IMG/VR virus record: IMGVR_UViG_3300021389_000018
Span: 1-64,000 of that record
Reading direction: 5' to 3' (one strand)
Source: a virus
Length of the DNA stretch: 64,000 nt
The notes under the pieces are model-generated. The model worked only from the letters and a program-made list of their open reading frames with translations, had not been told where the DNA came from and ran no database searches. Position numbers and translations under genes: made by a program. Shown here piece after piece: positions 6,032 to 17,172 of the stretch (positions within the stretch are counted from its first letter, which is position 1; each line of letters opens with the position of its first letter).

Positions 6032-9000
6032 CTATTTATATGTTTTAAGTTGTGCCATAAATCTACTTGAAGGCTTGAATCCAAGTGTCTTCTCCATATA
6101 TTTTAATTGTTCTATAGTAGGTCTAAGTGTTTCTTTAGACGTAAAGTCAGGCTCGCCAAAGTAGTGTACAAAGATCTTAGCCTGTGCCTCTGGATCTCTG
6201 GCGTACATCACATCTAAGATGTAAGAAGCTTTCTTCACTTGACTTAGGTCGGTTGTCGATATCTTCATATATCTATCGATAGCATACTTAACATCAGCAG
6301 GGTTATCTACAGTCTTTAAAAACTCTTTAAACTCTTCTTTATCTTTCTCTTTAGCAAATTGATCAGTAATCTTTTTGATGCGGTATCTTACACTACCCTC
6401 AGTCATCTCAATATCAGCGGCTTTATCCATAGAGGTATCCTTCCAATTAGGTCGTACACTTCTAATAACTCTTCGTTGAGCAGATTCTTTTATACCTGTA
6501 AGCGCTTCCATAACGCTACCATTATACATAGATTCCTGCTTGTCACTAGGCTTGTATAACATATTAGCAACAAAATCACCAATACTGTATCCTACAGCTA
6601 CCAACCCATTGGTAGAGGGTGAAGTTACAATTGTTTCAGTAGCTGCTTTTAATCTTCTAGGAGAAGCCCCCGTGACCTGTCCGATAGCCTTAAAGAAATA
6701 AGGTATAGACTTGTCATACAATCCTTCGTCTTTAGGTAAAATCTTTTCAAACTCAGTGTCTGGTGAAATTACTGATCTTCTGTAGGAATCGTAGTTTGTT
6801 ATATACTTGTTAGCTCCGGAAATACTAGGAGGCATTCTATTTAGTATATCTCTAATGCTTAATCCAACAGGAAGCGCATCTTTCATTGATTCGTAAACTC
6901 TAGATATCTTCTCTTCAGTAAGCATCGGGTCTTTTTTACCCATTGCATTGTAGTAAACAGATCTTGCTACCATCTCAGCTGCATTAATAAATGGAGCAAG
7001 CTGAGGGGACTTTCTAAGTCTAAAGTATCTTCTGTTACCTTCTTCATCCTTAAAAGGTAGTAAGAAAATAAAGTAAGCATCTTTCTCATAGTCTGGAATC
7101 TGATCGTACTCTTCCTCATCATCCCCAGCAGTAAGGTTGTACATCATTAAACCACCTACAAATACTGATACTTGAGCAAGCTTAGTCCCGAACTTAGCAG
7201 CGCCTCCCTTACTCATTAAGTACTCTCTAGATATTCTAAAACCTTGAACACCTGCATTGAGGTAGGGAATCCATCTATCTAACTTCTTAGCCGTTACACC
7301 ACCTTGGTTAAAGTCCATTGTCTTTCTAGCCTTAGATACTGCTATAGCTGCAATTTCAGCATCGGTAAATGAATTCTTACCAGCAGCACGTTCTTTGGTT
7401 AGCTTAGTCTTAACCTGACTATAAGATGATAGACGCATTGCTAATTCAGTTTTCTCTCCCGTGTAGGCTATCTTCTGACCAGCTGCCCTTAGTATTTTCT
7501 TTGTTTTGCTATTGATTTTTGATTCTATACCGGATCTTTCAGCAAGACCCTTGATACCTTCCTGTCCGTAAGTAGTAAAGAATTCCATCATACCACCGTT
7601 TTCTATGTACTCATCTAATAACTTAGATGCCTCTTCCGCCCTAGATGTTTTTAATCCAGCATCTGCTTCAACCAATCCTGCTGTGTACTTAGATATATTT
7701 CTAGTGACTTTGTAGAAACTTACAGGTAACAGTAGATTGTCATCGTATATATCTGTAAAGAACAATACGTGTGCGACATCCATAGGGACGTTAGACAGGA
7801 AGAACATAGGGTTGTAACCTGTTGCGGCAGCCTTTAGTACAGTAGCTCCAGAAGCTAAGTTAATAGCATCTTCTAGTTGACTGTGCTGATTTATAGAACG
7901 TAAAGAATCAGTCCACTCGGAATGAAGCTCTTTGTTTAACTGGAACGCTCTTTTCTTACCGCCTTCTCTGTAGAATACATTTTCAAACCCACCGCTTGCG
8001 GGTTTAATTAAATAGTCTCCAAACTGATTTGTCTTAATATTACCTTCTTTGTCTGTATCGTAGTTTCCCTCACGATACCAAGGGATGGCATCCTTACCCT
8101 TGAGTTCGTTAGCCAAAGCATTGTTCATCTCGTTGGTTGCGGCTCTGTTACTTAAGGAAACGGTCATTTTTTCTAGTAAAAATCTAGAGTCCATAATTAA
8201 TGCTCCCTCTGAACCACTACGCAATTGCTTTATCTGATCTGTACTTAGACCAGACTCTTTGTACATATCCCCAGCTTTGTAGTTTACTGCTACTATCTCA
8301 CCGTTAGCGTCTGTTTCAATCTCAAATATCTTATCTATAAAAGAACGGGTGATGTATTTGTCTTCAACAAATCTATTGTAAGTCTGCTCATCAATAAGCT
8401 CCTTATCATAAGCATACTTGAGCAAGTCATTCGTAGCACTAAAGTATTTATCCGCAGCTTCCTTTGATGTAGAGTAGTAAGAGTACCTTGGTGCTTTATT
8501 TTCTAGCCACCATTTAGCGTAATCCTCTGTAACACCTTGGGGGTGTTTCATTACTCCATTATCTTCAATTCTTTTTTTGAGCTGAGAAATTTTATCGTCT
8601 ATTTTCTTTAATACACTCTTAATCTCTTTAGTCTCATTAGATTTTAAACTGAGATTCAATCCTTCCTTAACAGCTTTTCTTTTTTCTTTAATACTTTCTA
8701 AAGAAGATTGAGCAGCGTTTCTTCTAGCTCTCCTGTTCTGCTCTATTTGAACTATACGTTCAAACTGTAATATCTTGTTAGTTAGCTTCTCCTGCTCACG
8801 AGTAAGACCATCATATATTTCATTCTCGTACTTGTGGAAACGGTTTACACCTCTAGCCTTAGATCCTGCTTTGTTCGTCATCAAAGATTCCGATATCTCA
8901 AATCCAGAGTCGATTAACTTTTTTCTAATATTCCCTTGTCTGTCAGACCATTGATTTTTAAACCTTTCACCGAACTTACCCTTACGGTCTTTCTCAGCCT

Positions 9001-12000
9001 GGGCTAGTTCTTTTTCTGACTCATTGTACATCTCATCTGCTAGATCTGGCATAGACTCAAAGTCCATATCACTCTGAAAAAGAGGACCGCTATCTCCAAT
9101 TTCTACAAACGCTCTTGCAGACTCCTCATTTACAACAGTAGAAGCCTCCATCATCTCATCGTAGTACTTGTACTTATGTTCCCCTGCCTCTAATCCTTTA
9201 TACTCAATGTATGACTCACCACCCAAACTTAGTCTTCCATTAGGTAGTTTTAGTGGATCGCCTGTTTCTTTTTTAGGTGCAGCTTTCTTCTTAGGAGCCG
9301 TTTTTGTTTTTGTGGGTGCTTTGGTTTTCTTAGCCATCTCTGCGGCTTCCTCAGCTTGTACAGCTTCTAATCTCTGTTTTATGCTTTCGTTTTCAGCAAT
9401 CTGAGCCTTCTCAGCCTCAGTCATAAGCATATTATCAAAGATGTTTCTAACTTCTGGAGTCAATTCTCTTTCAATAGATTTAAATCTTATAGCTGAATAG
9501 ATTTGCTTCAACCACTTTCTTAGGTTGTCAAATATCTTTTGTAGTGCAGGAACTGGCGCTTTACCATCGTGCAAGTATCTTTCAAATCCTCTGGCAAAAG
9601 CCTCCGACATATCAACAGTACCGTTTTTATATCCAGACCATTTTTCTACAACTTTGATTTCATCGTCAGTCAAGTATCTTTCGTATACGTGAGCAAACTC
9701 GTGAAGCGGTGTTGTTACATCTGGGTTGGTTAACGCATAAATCATAAACGCACCATCCTCGATAGCCATAGCGCCTTTTATATTGTACTTCTGATTCTTA
9801 TCACGTATTGCCTTGATCTTGTACTCACCCTTGTACTTATAAACTTTTAAATTCATAAGCTTGTAGCGATCACGAAGCTCTTTAGCTTTCTTATCAGCGG
9901 CAGATTTATCTTTTGACTTAAAGCTCTTTATCTCTTTAGAAAGTTCTGATACTTGAAATAGTACATCTATTTCGTTACCGGAAATCCAGTAGTCTTCAAA
10001 TTTAATTTTTGATCCAGGACCCAAATCTGTATGTGAGATTTGTTTTGGTTTAAAGAATCCTAGCGATAGTCCGGTGTCTGTTTTTTCTGTTTCAAAAATA
10101 TCTCCATACATAGCATAAAGAGAAGCTGGTGTTTCAACACCGTATGATTGTGTAGTACCGGTTCTGTTTATATAACCTCCATCTAAAACCTCTACATTCC
10201 ATATACCATTCTTTGTTTTTACGTGAAGAGTGCTATCTATCTTACCACTAACTTTAATGTTTGTAGTAGATATGAGGTTGTCCCAATCACTTTGCGTGCC
10301 ATTTGGAAAAATAGATATTACAGAAGTGCCAGATAAATCTGAGTCTTCATCTATGTATTCTTTATTAAAAACCTCAGATACATCTCCTATATTGACATCG
10401 TATACCTCTGTATTTGGAAGTTCTATGTTAATACGTTCTCTTTCCCTTAAATATACTTTTTCAATATTTACATCACTATCTCTGTATACTATATAAGGCT
10501 CTGGACCATCTGTATCTAAATTGAGTATTACTTTTATGTCGCTCTCTGGATAATAGTAAGTAGTGTCAGCTTCCAGATCAAATTTTATATTTAAATTACC
10601 GATCTCCTGCAGATAATTATTATGCTCATAAGTATCTTCAAATGGACTGATCAACATAACTTGCTCAGGAGTAACGCCTAGCATTTCCCATCCGCCTTTC
10701 TCGTTAAATTCTCTGATGAAATCATCACCATTAATTGGATTTCCACCTTGAAGGAATGATTTTATAGTTTGATCAGCTTTATCCTTGCTGTTAATTTCAG
10801 CAGGCATAGAGAATTCAGACTCAGCTAATAAAAGCTCTCTCTGAACAAATTTTGCTCCGTTATTTATTTCCCCAGAATTCTGTATAAAATCGTGTTCAAC
10901 ATCTTTATATTTTGCTATTCTGCTTTGAGTAGGTGTTTCTCCCTTTATTTGATTAATAGCTCTGGTTTCATTGTCAATATTGATAGCAGTTACAACCTTA
11001 CCGTCTTTTGTTAATAAATAGAAATCACCTCTATTTAGATGCTGTTTAGCATTGTATTTAGTACAAAAAATTGTGTCTTGAGTCATAATAACAAGATCAT
11101 CAATCTCTTGTGCTGCTGCTACTCCAAAAGTGTCTTCACTAATACCACTGAACTTGTACACTTTAAACCCGTCTTTATTGTATACAACCCTTTCGCTTTG
11201 ATTTAAAACCTCCTGCTTGGATTCACCAAGCATCTTGATATATGATTTTAGTGGATGCTCTTCTGATTTTTCAGAGATTACCCATTGCAAAGCAACTTTT
11301 TGTACCATAGGGGTGAAGTTTGCTGTACTTTTCTTGTCTCTTTTGTAATCCTTATTTGTGTTTAGGTCGTATCTAAAAGAGATTAGTTTTTCAAACAAGG
11401 TTAAGGCTCTTAGCTTTTGTTTGGGATCTGATAGCTTTTTTATAAGATTTGACCAAGCGTAAATTGTTGTATCTTGATCTGATTTTATATGGTTAGCGAC
11501 AGTTAACTTTGAGTTTTCAACAGAGTCTTGGTAATGTTCTTCAATCTGTAAGTCAGAAACCTGCTCAGACAAAGGCTTACCTTTTTCTAGATTTATACCA
11601 AGTCCACTAGCAGCTTCCAGCCTTACTAAAGAGTCTAAACTTTTGTTTTTTAATAAATCATCAAAATCGGTAGATATTGTTTTGTTTTGAGTTAACATTT
11701 CAAAAAATTCATTCTTTTCAAGAACTTCGTTTACAGCTTTTGAAAAGCTAATGCCCTCTTTTCTTCTAAGAATGTTTTTGCCAGTAACTCTATTTAAAAT
11801 ATTAATTCCTTCTACGACTATCGGGTCATCAATACCTTCCTTGGTATGCTTTTCTACAATCTTATGTTCGATAGGATTAAGCTGTGCAAGGGTCATAGAT
11901 TCATCGTGAATATCATTACTGTCCATAGCGCTATGCTTAGACTGCTTCAATAATCTTTCAGCATCACTCTGTGTGCCTTTCACGTACTTTATACCTTTGG

Positions 12001-14323
12001 CTACATCAGCCATAGGTATGCCTTTACGTGCTGCAAGAGTCTTCATACCTCTGTATATAATCTCTGTAGCAGCTTCTGATTGACTGTCTTTCAGACCAAA
12101 AGCCTTAGACATAGCATATCTTAAGCCTTTCTTACTCTTAGGTGTAAATATCTTTTGCTCTTTCTTAGTCTTGGTTTCTTTCTTAGTTTCAACCTCAACC
12201 ATTTCTTTTTTAGCAACTTCTTTGAATCGGTTGTAACTGGCTTTTTTCTTCTTCTTGAATACGTCAATCAAGCCTTTCGCATTACGTATAGTAACTGGCT
12301 TTCCGTTCTCAATAGTAGCTGTATAGTTACGCTTCTTATTTCCTTTGCTGTCAATTAGAGAAAACGCAACACGTTTCTTGTTACCCTCTTCAGTTACAGA
12401 TTGAACCACATAGTTTGCTCTGTCTATACTGAACCCATCACCTTGCTTTCCGTAGTTGCCTATGAATTCAGTAAGGGATGTTGCGTTATCTAAAGATTTT
12501 TTAAACTCGTCTGTGAGCTTTTTATTTGCCTTTGATTTTGTAGGCTCTGGTGATGTTTCCGTAACAGAGTCAGCTGCCGCTAAGTCAAATGCCTTAGTTG
12601 GCTTTACCACAGGTTGTGCAGGTAATTCTTCAGAAGGTTTTTCTAATGTAGTCTGAGGTTCTTGTACTTCAGATAGCTTTTCTTCTAGGACTTGAATTCT
12701 TTGATCTGCTTCGGTAGTGTCTTCTCCTTGCTCCGCCATTTGATCACGGAACTGTTTTGTAGTAGCAATAGCTTCACGAAGAGGCTGTACTATTTTTTCC
12801 GCACCAGCAGCAATAGCTTGACCTGTCTCTCCGGCTACTTTTTCTTTCTCAGCAAATTCTTTGAGTTTAGACTCAATCTCTTGTGATTTGTCTTGATATA
12901 TGTCCTGCTCTTGAGGAGCTAACTCCTCACCTTGTTTAATCTTTGTAGCAACCTCTTCAACAACTTCTGCTGACACTTCTCCAGTTTCTACAAACGCTTC
13001 ACTATCATCAGCTACGTATTTCTTTTCAACAGCTTTCTTCTTTTCTAAAAGTTTATCAGCTTCTTTCTCTAATACTTTTTTACCGTCTTCAGATTTGAAG
13101 CGGTCTATTTTGGTAAGCACACTGCCGATTTCAGCATCTAAGTCTTTTACCTCGTTGTAATCCTCATCGCTAAATTTATCGTAAAACTCTGTTTCTTTTT
13201 TCTGTACTTCTTTGTATTGCTCTACTTTTTGATCACGAATAGCCTTGTACTCAGCTCTTTCTTGTTCGTCTAACTCTTTGTCTTTAGAAAGCTCATCAAC
13301 TTTAAAAATTTCTTTCTTAAGTTCTGACTTAGCCTCTATATTTTCCGTACTTCCTATATTTGAGTGTCTGTTCAGCGCCTTACCGGCTCCAGTAACAATC
13401 CCACCACCAAATACGCCTAATAAAAAACTTTCAAATCCAGGCTTAGAAAAAATAAACTCTGCTTGTTTTTTAACAATTTCAAAACCTTCTGCCCCATTAG
13501 CAATAGCTCTGTTTGCTTCTTCCATACTGGATTGAAGAATTTCAGTAAACCCTTCTTTAAAACCAGCTTCAGCCATCGCCTTTGCTATTTCTTTTGTGCC
13601 TGTTTTTGCAAGCTGCTGATTTATAGCCTTTCCTATGCCTTTAAAGCCAATTTTTTCTAAAACACCTGCGGCAGCTCCTATTGTAGCAGGTACGAAGAAC
13701 TCATCTTCATCATCAAGATATAGTTGTTCTAAACTTTTTCCCTTTTGTTTTGCTATCTCTGAATTGTAATCCTGAAGGGCATAACCCATCATATCTGTGT
13801 ATACACCAATTCCTCCGGTCATCCCTCCTGCCAATGCTGTAGGTATTAACTGCATAACACCTCCAGATACAGTTGATGCTGCTTTGGCTACACTGTTGTA
13901 GCTCTCTATTTCAGCAACACTATTAACCGGCTTAAACTCTTCATCTATTTTTTTAAGTTCTTCAGCAGTTTGAGCTAATAGGAAATCTTGAGAATTCTCA
14001 AGAGCAGCCATACCAGATGTGATAGGATTTGAGCTATATATAGCATCAGTGACGAACTCACCAATCTCACGACCTAGTGTGTTTTTAGCCGTAGACACAA
14101 TTGTAGATGCGAATCTAGAGGGAATACCCTGGATTTGCAGACCTACATTAATAGCATTGTTTACAAAGTTCTCACCAGCTGATAGAGACGGTGATTCCGA
14201 AACAGCTGAAGGTTCTGGATCTTCTTTTTTTTTTACGTATGTACTGTAAATGTTGTCTAGCTGTTCAACGGTTGCTCCATTGGCTCTTGCCTCGTCAAGT
14301 AGTTGTTGAAGTTCTTTGTCCAT
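6032..14323 (-). CDS. giant internal virion / ejection protein (2763 aa) with zinc-metalloprotease motif
   Basis: This is the largest gene in the window. The N-terminus has hydrophobic, Gly/Ala-rich stretches (about residues 150-310), then a long charged Glu/Lys coiled region. Near 1150 there is a segment starting TIFCTKYNAKQHL that resembles domains seen in phage polyvalent proteins. HEFAH at 1541-1545, with Glu1574 in SEAFARGFE, is a gluzincin-like zinc site. The C-terminal third (AATGYNPMFFLSNVP; RRYFRLRKSPQLAPFINAAE) resembles large polyvalent-protein domains of the LPD38 type. Proteins of this kind are packaged and ejected with DNA in podoviruses. It is last in the order nozzle, internal protein, hydrolase, giant protein, and overlaps the hydrolase gene at its start. 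Confidence 0.75.
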   Translation of the reverse strand: MDKELQQLLDEARANGATVEQLDNIYSTYVKKKEDPEPSAVSESPSLSAGENFVNNAINVGLQIQGIPSRFASTIVSTAKNTLGREIGEFVTDAIYSSNPITSGMAALENSQDFLLAQTAEELKKIDEEFKPVNSVAEIESYNSVAKAASTVSGGVMQLIPTALAGGMTGGIGVYTDMMGYALQDYNSEIAKQKGKSLEQLYLDDEDEFFVPATIGAAAGVLEKIGFKGIGKAINQQLAKTGTKEIAKAMAEAGFKEGFTEILQSSMEEANRAIANGAEGFEIVKKQAEFIFSKPGFESFLLGVFGGGIVTGAGKALNRHSNIGSTENIEAKSELKKEIFKVDELSKDKELDEQERAEYKAIRDQKVEQYKEVQKKETEFYDKFSDEDYNEVKDLDAEIGSVLTKIDRFKSEDGKKVLEKEADKLLEKKKAVEKKYVADDSEAFVETGEVSAEVVEEVATKIKQGEELAPQEQDIYQDKSQEIESKLKEFAEKEKVAGETGQAIAAGAEKIVQPLREAIATTKQFRDQMAEQGEDTTEADQRIQVLEEKLSEVQEPQTTLEKPSEELPAQPVVKPTKAFDLAAADSVTETSPEPTKSKANKKLTDEFKKSLDNATSLTEFIGNYGKQGDGFSIDRANYVVQSVTEEGNKKRVAFSLIDSKGNKKRNYTATIENGKPVTIRNAKGLIDVFKKKKKASYNRFKEVAKKEMVEVETKKETKTKKEQKIFTPKSKKGLRYAMSKAFGLKDSQSEAATEIIYRGMKTLAARKGIPMADVAKGIKYVKGTQSDAERLLKQSKHSAMDSNDIHDESMTLAQLNPIEHKIVEKHTKEGIDDPIVVEGINILNRVTGKNILRRKEGISFSKAVNEVLEKNEFFEMLTQNKTISTDFDDLLKNKSLDSLVRLEAASGLGINLEKGKPLSEQVSDLQIEEHYQDSVENSKLTVANHIKSDQDTTIYAWSNLIKKLSDPKQKLRALTLFEKLISFRYDLNTNKDYKRDKKSTANFTPMVQKVALQWVISEKSEEHPLKSYIKMLGESKQEVLNQSERVVYNKDGFKVYKFSGISEDTFGVAAAQEIDDLVIMTQDTIFCTKYNAKQHLNRGDFYLLTKDGKVVTAINIDNETRAINQIKGETPTQSRIAKYKDVEHDFIQNSGEINNGAKFVQRELLLAESEFSMPAEINSKDKADQTIKSFLQGGNPINGDDFIREFNEKGGWEMLGVTPEQVMLISPFEDTYEHNNYLQEIGNLNIKFDLEADTTYYYPESDIKVILNLDTDGPEPYIVYRDSDVNIEKVYLRERERINIELPNTEVYDVNIGDVSEVFNKEYIDEDSDLSGTSVISIFPNGTQSDWDNLISTTNIKVSGKIDSTLHVKTKNGIWNVEVLDGGYINRTGTTQSYGVETPASLYAMYGDIFETEKTDTGLSLGFFKPKQISHTDLGPGSKIKFEDYWISGNEIDVLFQVSELSKEIKSFKSKDKSAADKKAKELRDRYKLMNLKVYKYKGEYKIKAIRDKNQKYNIKGAMAIEDGAFMIYALTNPDVTTPLHEFAHVYERYLTDDEIKVVEKWSGYKNGTVDMSEAFARGFERYLHDGKAPVPALQKIFDNLRKWLKQIYSAIRFKSIERELTPEVRNIFDNMLMTEAEKAQIAENESIKQRLEAVQAEEAAEMAKKTKAPTKTKTAPKKKAAPKKETGDPLKLPNGRLSLGGESYIEYKGLEAGEHKYKYYDEMMEASTVVNEESARAFVEIGDSGPLFQSDMDFESMPDLADEMYNESEKELAQAEKDRKGKFGERFKNQWSDRQGNIRKKLIDSGFEISESLMTNKAGSKARGVNRFHKYENEIYDGLTREQEKLTNKILQFERIVQIEQNRRARRNAAQSSLESIKEKRKAVKEGLNLSLKSNETKEIKSVLKKIDDKISQLKKRIEDNGVMKHPQGVTEDYAKWWLENKAPRYSYYSTSKEAADKYFSATNDLLKYAYDKELIDEQTYNRFVEDKYITRSFIDKIFEIETDANGEIVAVNYKAGDMYKESGLSTDQIKQLRSGSEGALIMDSRFLLEKMTVSLSNRAATNEMNNALANELKGKDAIPWYREGNYDTDKEGNIKTNQFGDYLIKPASGGFENVFYREGGKKRAFQLNKELHSEWTDSLRSINQHSQLEDAINLASGATVLKAAATGYNPMFFLSNVPMDVAHVLFFTDIYDDNLLLPVSFYKVTRNISKYTAGLVEADAGLKTSRAEEASKLLDEYIENGGMMEFFTTYGQEGIKGLAERSGIESKINSKTKKILRAAGQKIAYTGEKTELAMRLSSYSQVKTKLTKERAAGKNSFTDAEIAAIAVSKARKTMDFNQGGVTAKKLDRWIPYLNAGVQGFRISREYLMSKGGAAKFGTKLAQVSVFVGGLMMYNLTAGDDEEEYDQIPDYEKDAYFIFLLPFKDEEGNRRYFRLRKSPQLAPFINAAEMVARSVYYNAMGKKDPMLTEEKISRVYESMKDALPVGLSIRDILNRMPPSISGANKYITNYDSYRRSVISPDTEFEKILPKDEGLYDKSIPYFFKAIGQVTGASPRRLKAATETIVTSPSTNGLVAVGYSIGDFVANMLYKPSDKQESMYNGSVMEALTGIKESAQRRVIRSVRPNWKDTSMDKAADIEMTEGSVRYRIKKITDQFAKEKDKEEFKEFLKTVDNPADVKYAIDRYMKISTTDLSQVKKASYILDVMYARDPEAQAKIFVHYFGEPDFTSKETLRPTIEQLKYMEKTLGFKPSSRFMAQLKTYK

Positions 14324-15948
14324 TATTTTAGACCTTTAGATTGTAACCAGTTTTGATATTGTTCATCAGTCATAACTGGTCCTTTTGGTTCTTGCGAAGA
14401 TACAGAATTTTTAGACCCCATATCGTATATGCTTGATATGATGGAAGATAGAGTTTTCTCGTAGTTAGTGTCAGCAGCATATCTATTACCGTCATTATTT
14501 ACGAACTCTTCAAGAAGTTTATTCCAATCTCCATCGCTTGGGCGATACTTTCTAGCCATTAAATCTGCGTAAGATTCTAGACCATTTACCCAGTCACCCA
14601 TATCACGACTAAATTTCTTTTGCTCTGTAGAGTCTTTAGCCATAGTATCACCAGCGGTGACATTACCTACATTATAAATGTTTTTAGTTCTAGCTCCTCT
14701 ACCCTTAGTCCCGAAGTTAGACTCTAGTCTGCCCTGAGCCAATATAAATTCAACAGGAACTCCATATTTAGTAGATACATCCATTACATCTTGTGCTGTA
14801 ATAGGTGATTTACCATCTGAGTATTTATCAATAAAACCCTGTATGGTTGACTGATCCATAGAGAAGTTTTTATTCATAGACACTGGCGCTTGATTTAAAG
14901 CACCGTCCATATCTATTCTCCTCTCCTGTTCTAATATGTTTTCGGGAGTTATCTCGATAGGCTGTGTTTCTATTTGAGGTTCTGTGGTTTCTTCACCTGT
15001 GTCTGCACTTGACTCATCGCTATCACTCATAAACGCAGCGTATGGATCTTGGGATATGTACTCTGAGTAAACGCCATTAACTCTTTCGCCTACTGCTTGT
15101 TTGTAAACATTTATAGCATTTTGCAATTCCTCTGGTTCTTGTATTTTCAACATAGCCTCAGACACCTGTTTTCTTGATATAGGTTCTGTACCCTGTATAT
15201 GACCATTTGAAATTTCGTAGTAAACAGCAACGTCTTCTAAAAAATCTTTATCTGATTTTATTTTAAAATCAATTTGTTTATTGTATTTATCAATAGCATC
15301 GTTTACATTGGTAGACCTAGTCAATACACCAATGTTTTGGGAATCGGTAATGAATGATGTGGGAACTACGTACTTGCCTGTCTTTGCCTCTCTAGGGATT
15401 AAAAATGAGTTGTCTTGATTTACCTTATCAGAGAACATAGTGTGCTGGTCAAAACGAACATACCCTTCACCGCTTTGTAATAAAATGGTTCCATTTTGTA
15501 TTTTATACGGAACTTTTTTATTCATTGCAGCATCAAAGTTAGCGTCTACCCAATCTGAGTTTACTGCGTACCCTTCACCCTCTTTGCTGTAGAAACCTTT
15601 GTATTCCCCCACCATTTCTTGAGAAGCATTGACTCCAACGCTCACTATTTGATTTAGTTGTCTGCCCCAGTTTTCGTAATCTGCTTTTGCTTTAGAACTA
15701 CCGGTTTGTTCGTATTCAATAGCGGCTTTTCTAAACTCATTAAAAGCAGCGTCAGCAGGCTCTCCGTATCCTGCCTTTAGTTTAAAGGCGTTTTTAGAAT
15801 ACAATCTTTCTGCTCCAGTTGAATCTACTTCTCTGGATCTCATTTGCTGTTGACGTTGATCTTTAACCTCTTGTCTCTCTCTAAGTTGTCTTTCAACCTT
15901 GCCTAGCTCTGGTACTTTAAATACTACGTTTCCTAATGGTTCAGCCAT
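14323..15948 (-). CDS. virion-associated peptidoglycan hydrolase (541 aa)
   Basis: The N-terminal 300 residues are charged and helical, typical of an internal virion protein. An acidic linker (about 305-335) leads to a C-terminal glucosaminidase/lytic-transglycosylase-like domain with FILAQGRLESNFGTKG, in which Glu409 is the likely catalytic acid, followed by TKNIYNVGNVTAG. It would open the cell wall locally during DNA entry; the separate M15 enzyme at 53.4 kb would serve lysis. It overlaps the genes on both sides by one base. Confidence 0.75.
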   Translation of the reverse strand: MAEPLGNVVFKVPELGKVERQLRERQEVKDQRQQQMRSREVDSTGAERLYSKNAFKLKAGYGEPADAAFNEFRKAAIEYEQTGSSKAKADYENWGRQLNQIVSVGVNASQEMVGEYKGFYSKEGEGYAVNSDWVDANFDAAMNKKVPYKIQNGTILLQSGEGYVRFDQHTMFSDKVNQDNSFLIPREAKTGKYVVPTSFITDSQNIGVLTRSTNVNDAIDKYNKQIDFKIKSDKDFLEDVAVYYEISNGHIQGTEPISRKQVSEAMLKIQEPEELQNAINVYKQAVGERVNGVYSEYISQDPYAAFMSDSDESSADTGEETTEPQIETQPIEITPENILEQERRIDMDGALNQAPVSMNKNFSMDQSTIQGFIDKYSDGKSPITAQDVMDVSTKYGVPVEFILAQGRLESNFGTKGRGARTKNIYNVGNVTAGDTMAKDSTEQKKFSRDMGDWVNGLESYADLMARKYRPSDGDWNKLLEEFVNNDGNRYAADTNYEKTLSSIISSIYDMGSKNSVSSQEPKGPVMTDEQYQNWLQSKGLK

Positions 15949-17168
15949 TATTTCTTCTTTTTAGCGTTCTTTTCAAATCTCTTAAACAATTTTTTAGCAT
16001 AACTGCTTTCCTTAGCAATAGATGCTGCCTGTTTAGGATTTAATATATATTCCCCACCTGTAGCTTCTCCGACTTTCACACCGCCTTGAACTAAATTAAT
16101 AGGGTTTGTATTGTGATTAAAAGAACCCTCGGTCATCATACCTCCTTGCTCAAACATCATTTTAGCTGCTGTGCCTAAAATATTTGACGGAGAGAACATA
16201 TTTTGCACTCCCTTTCCAAGGTCTATGAGGTTTTCTTTTCTTTGATCGTACTCTTGTACTCTTGTTGATTCACTAGGTGGCGGAACTGCCGGATATTGTA
16301 CGCTCATTACATTTGGATTGGTAGACCTACCAAGTAACTCATCATACCTGCCTGGATCAGCAGACATACCCATTGCTTGTCTTTTAGCTGCTGGGAAATT
16401 CTGCATACCAAATCCTTTTTGAGGCTGGATATCAAGAGCTGGAAGCGGTTTTTCTCTGAATATCTTAGAGTAATTATCTGCAAAGTCCATTTCCGGGGAA
16501 GAAGGTAATGGTGTAAAAGGGCTTATACTTCCCTTTTGAGTAATAGCAGGTGCTTCTACGGTAGCGCCCTGTAGCAATCCACCATCTATTGGTTCATCCT
16601 TTCCATCATCGTCTTCTGGATCTTTCTTTTTTCTGTCAGACAAGGCTTCAGTAAGACCACTGCCGATAGAACTGACTCCTGCACCAATATTACCTAAAGC
16701 AGCGTTGTAAGCCTGAGTAGCTCTGTTCATATCCGCTTGACTTCTAGCTTCTTTTCTACCTAGAGATCTTTCTTCAGCTAAAGCTAATTGCTGACCAGTC
16801 TGTAGTCTAATGTTTCTTTCTTGAGCTAGCATTTGATTTCTCTGTGCCTGTGCCTGACCAGTAACTGCACCAAGACCTCCTACCAAAGCTCTGCCTCCTG
16901 CGCCTTGTAATGCTTGTACTGAAGTTGCGATATTTCTATCAATACTCTCAGATTCCATTCTGGCAATTTCAGCATCATAAGAATTTCTGTAGTTCTCATA
17001 AAACTGAGCCGGTGTCTCCAATGAAGGTGCTGCTGCTCTAGCTGCTTCAAATTCAGCTCTAGCCCTGGGTAGTTGTGACATACCATAGATGGCTTGAACA
17101 CCTCCTAGTGCAGCCTCTACGTAGCCCCCAACCGCATATTTTTTTGTATTATCCTTTTTTGCCTTCAT
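15948..17168 (-). CDS. internal virion protein, Ala/Gln-rich (406 aa)
   Basis: The product starts MKAKKDNTKKYAVGGYVEAA and has long Ala/Gln/Arg-rich helices (about 35-175), a Gly/Ser hinge, an acidic patch (PEDDDGKDEP), then a Pro-rich part and FEQGGMMTEGSF with a Lys-rich end. Long amphipathic helices and the position between nozzle and hydrolase genes point to an ejected core protein. The short Lys/Gly-Gly motif is shared with the basic protein at 52-53 kb. A TAAATTTG box ends four bases before the ATG, so this gene probably starts its own transcript, nearly leaderless. Confidence 0.65.
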   Translation of the reverse strand: MKAKKDNTKKYAVGGYVEAALGGVQAIYGMSQLPRARAEFEAARAAAPSLETPAQFYENYRNSYDAEIARMESESIDRNIATSVQALQGAGGRALVGGLGAVTGQAQAQRNQMLAQERNIRLQTGQQLALAEERSLGRKEARSQADMNRATQAYNAALGNIGAGVSSIGSGLTEALSDRKKKDPEDDDGKDEPIDGGLLQGATVEAPAITQKGSISPFTPLPSSPEMDFADNYSKIFREKPLPALDIQPQKGFGMQNFPAAKRQAMGMSADPGRYDELLGRSTNPNVMSVQYPAVPPPSESTRVQEYDQRKENLIDLGKGVQNMFSPSNILGTAAKMMFEQGGMMTEGSFNHNTNPINLVQGGVKVGEATGGEYILNPKQAASIAKESSYAKKLFKRFEKNAKKKK

Positions 17169-17172
17169 ATTG

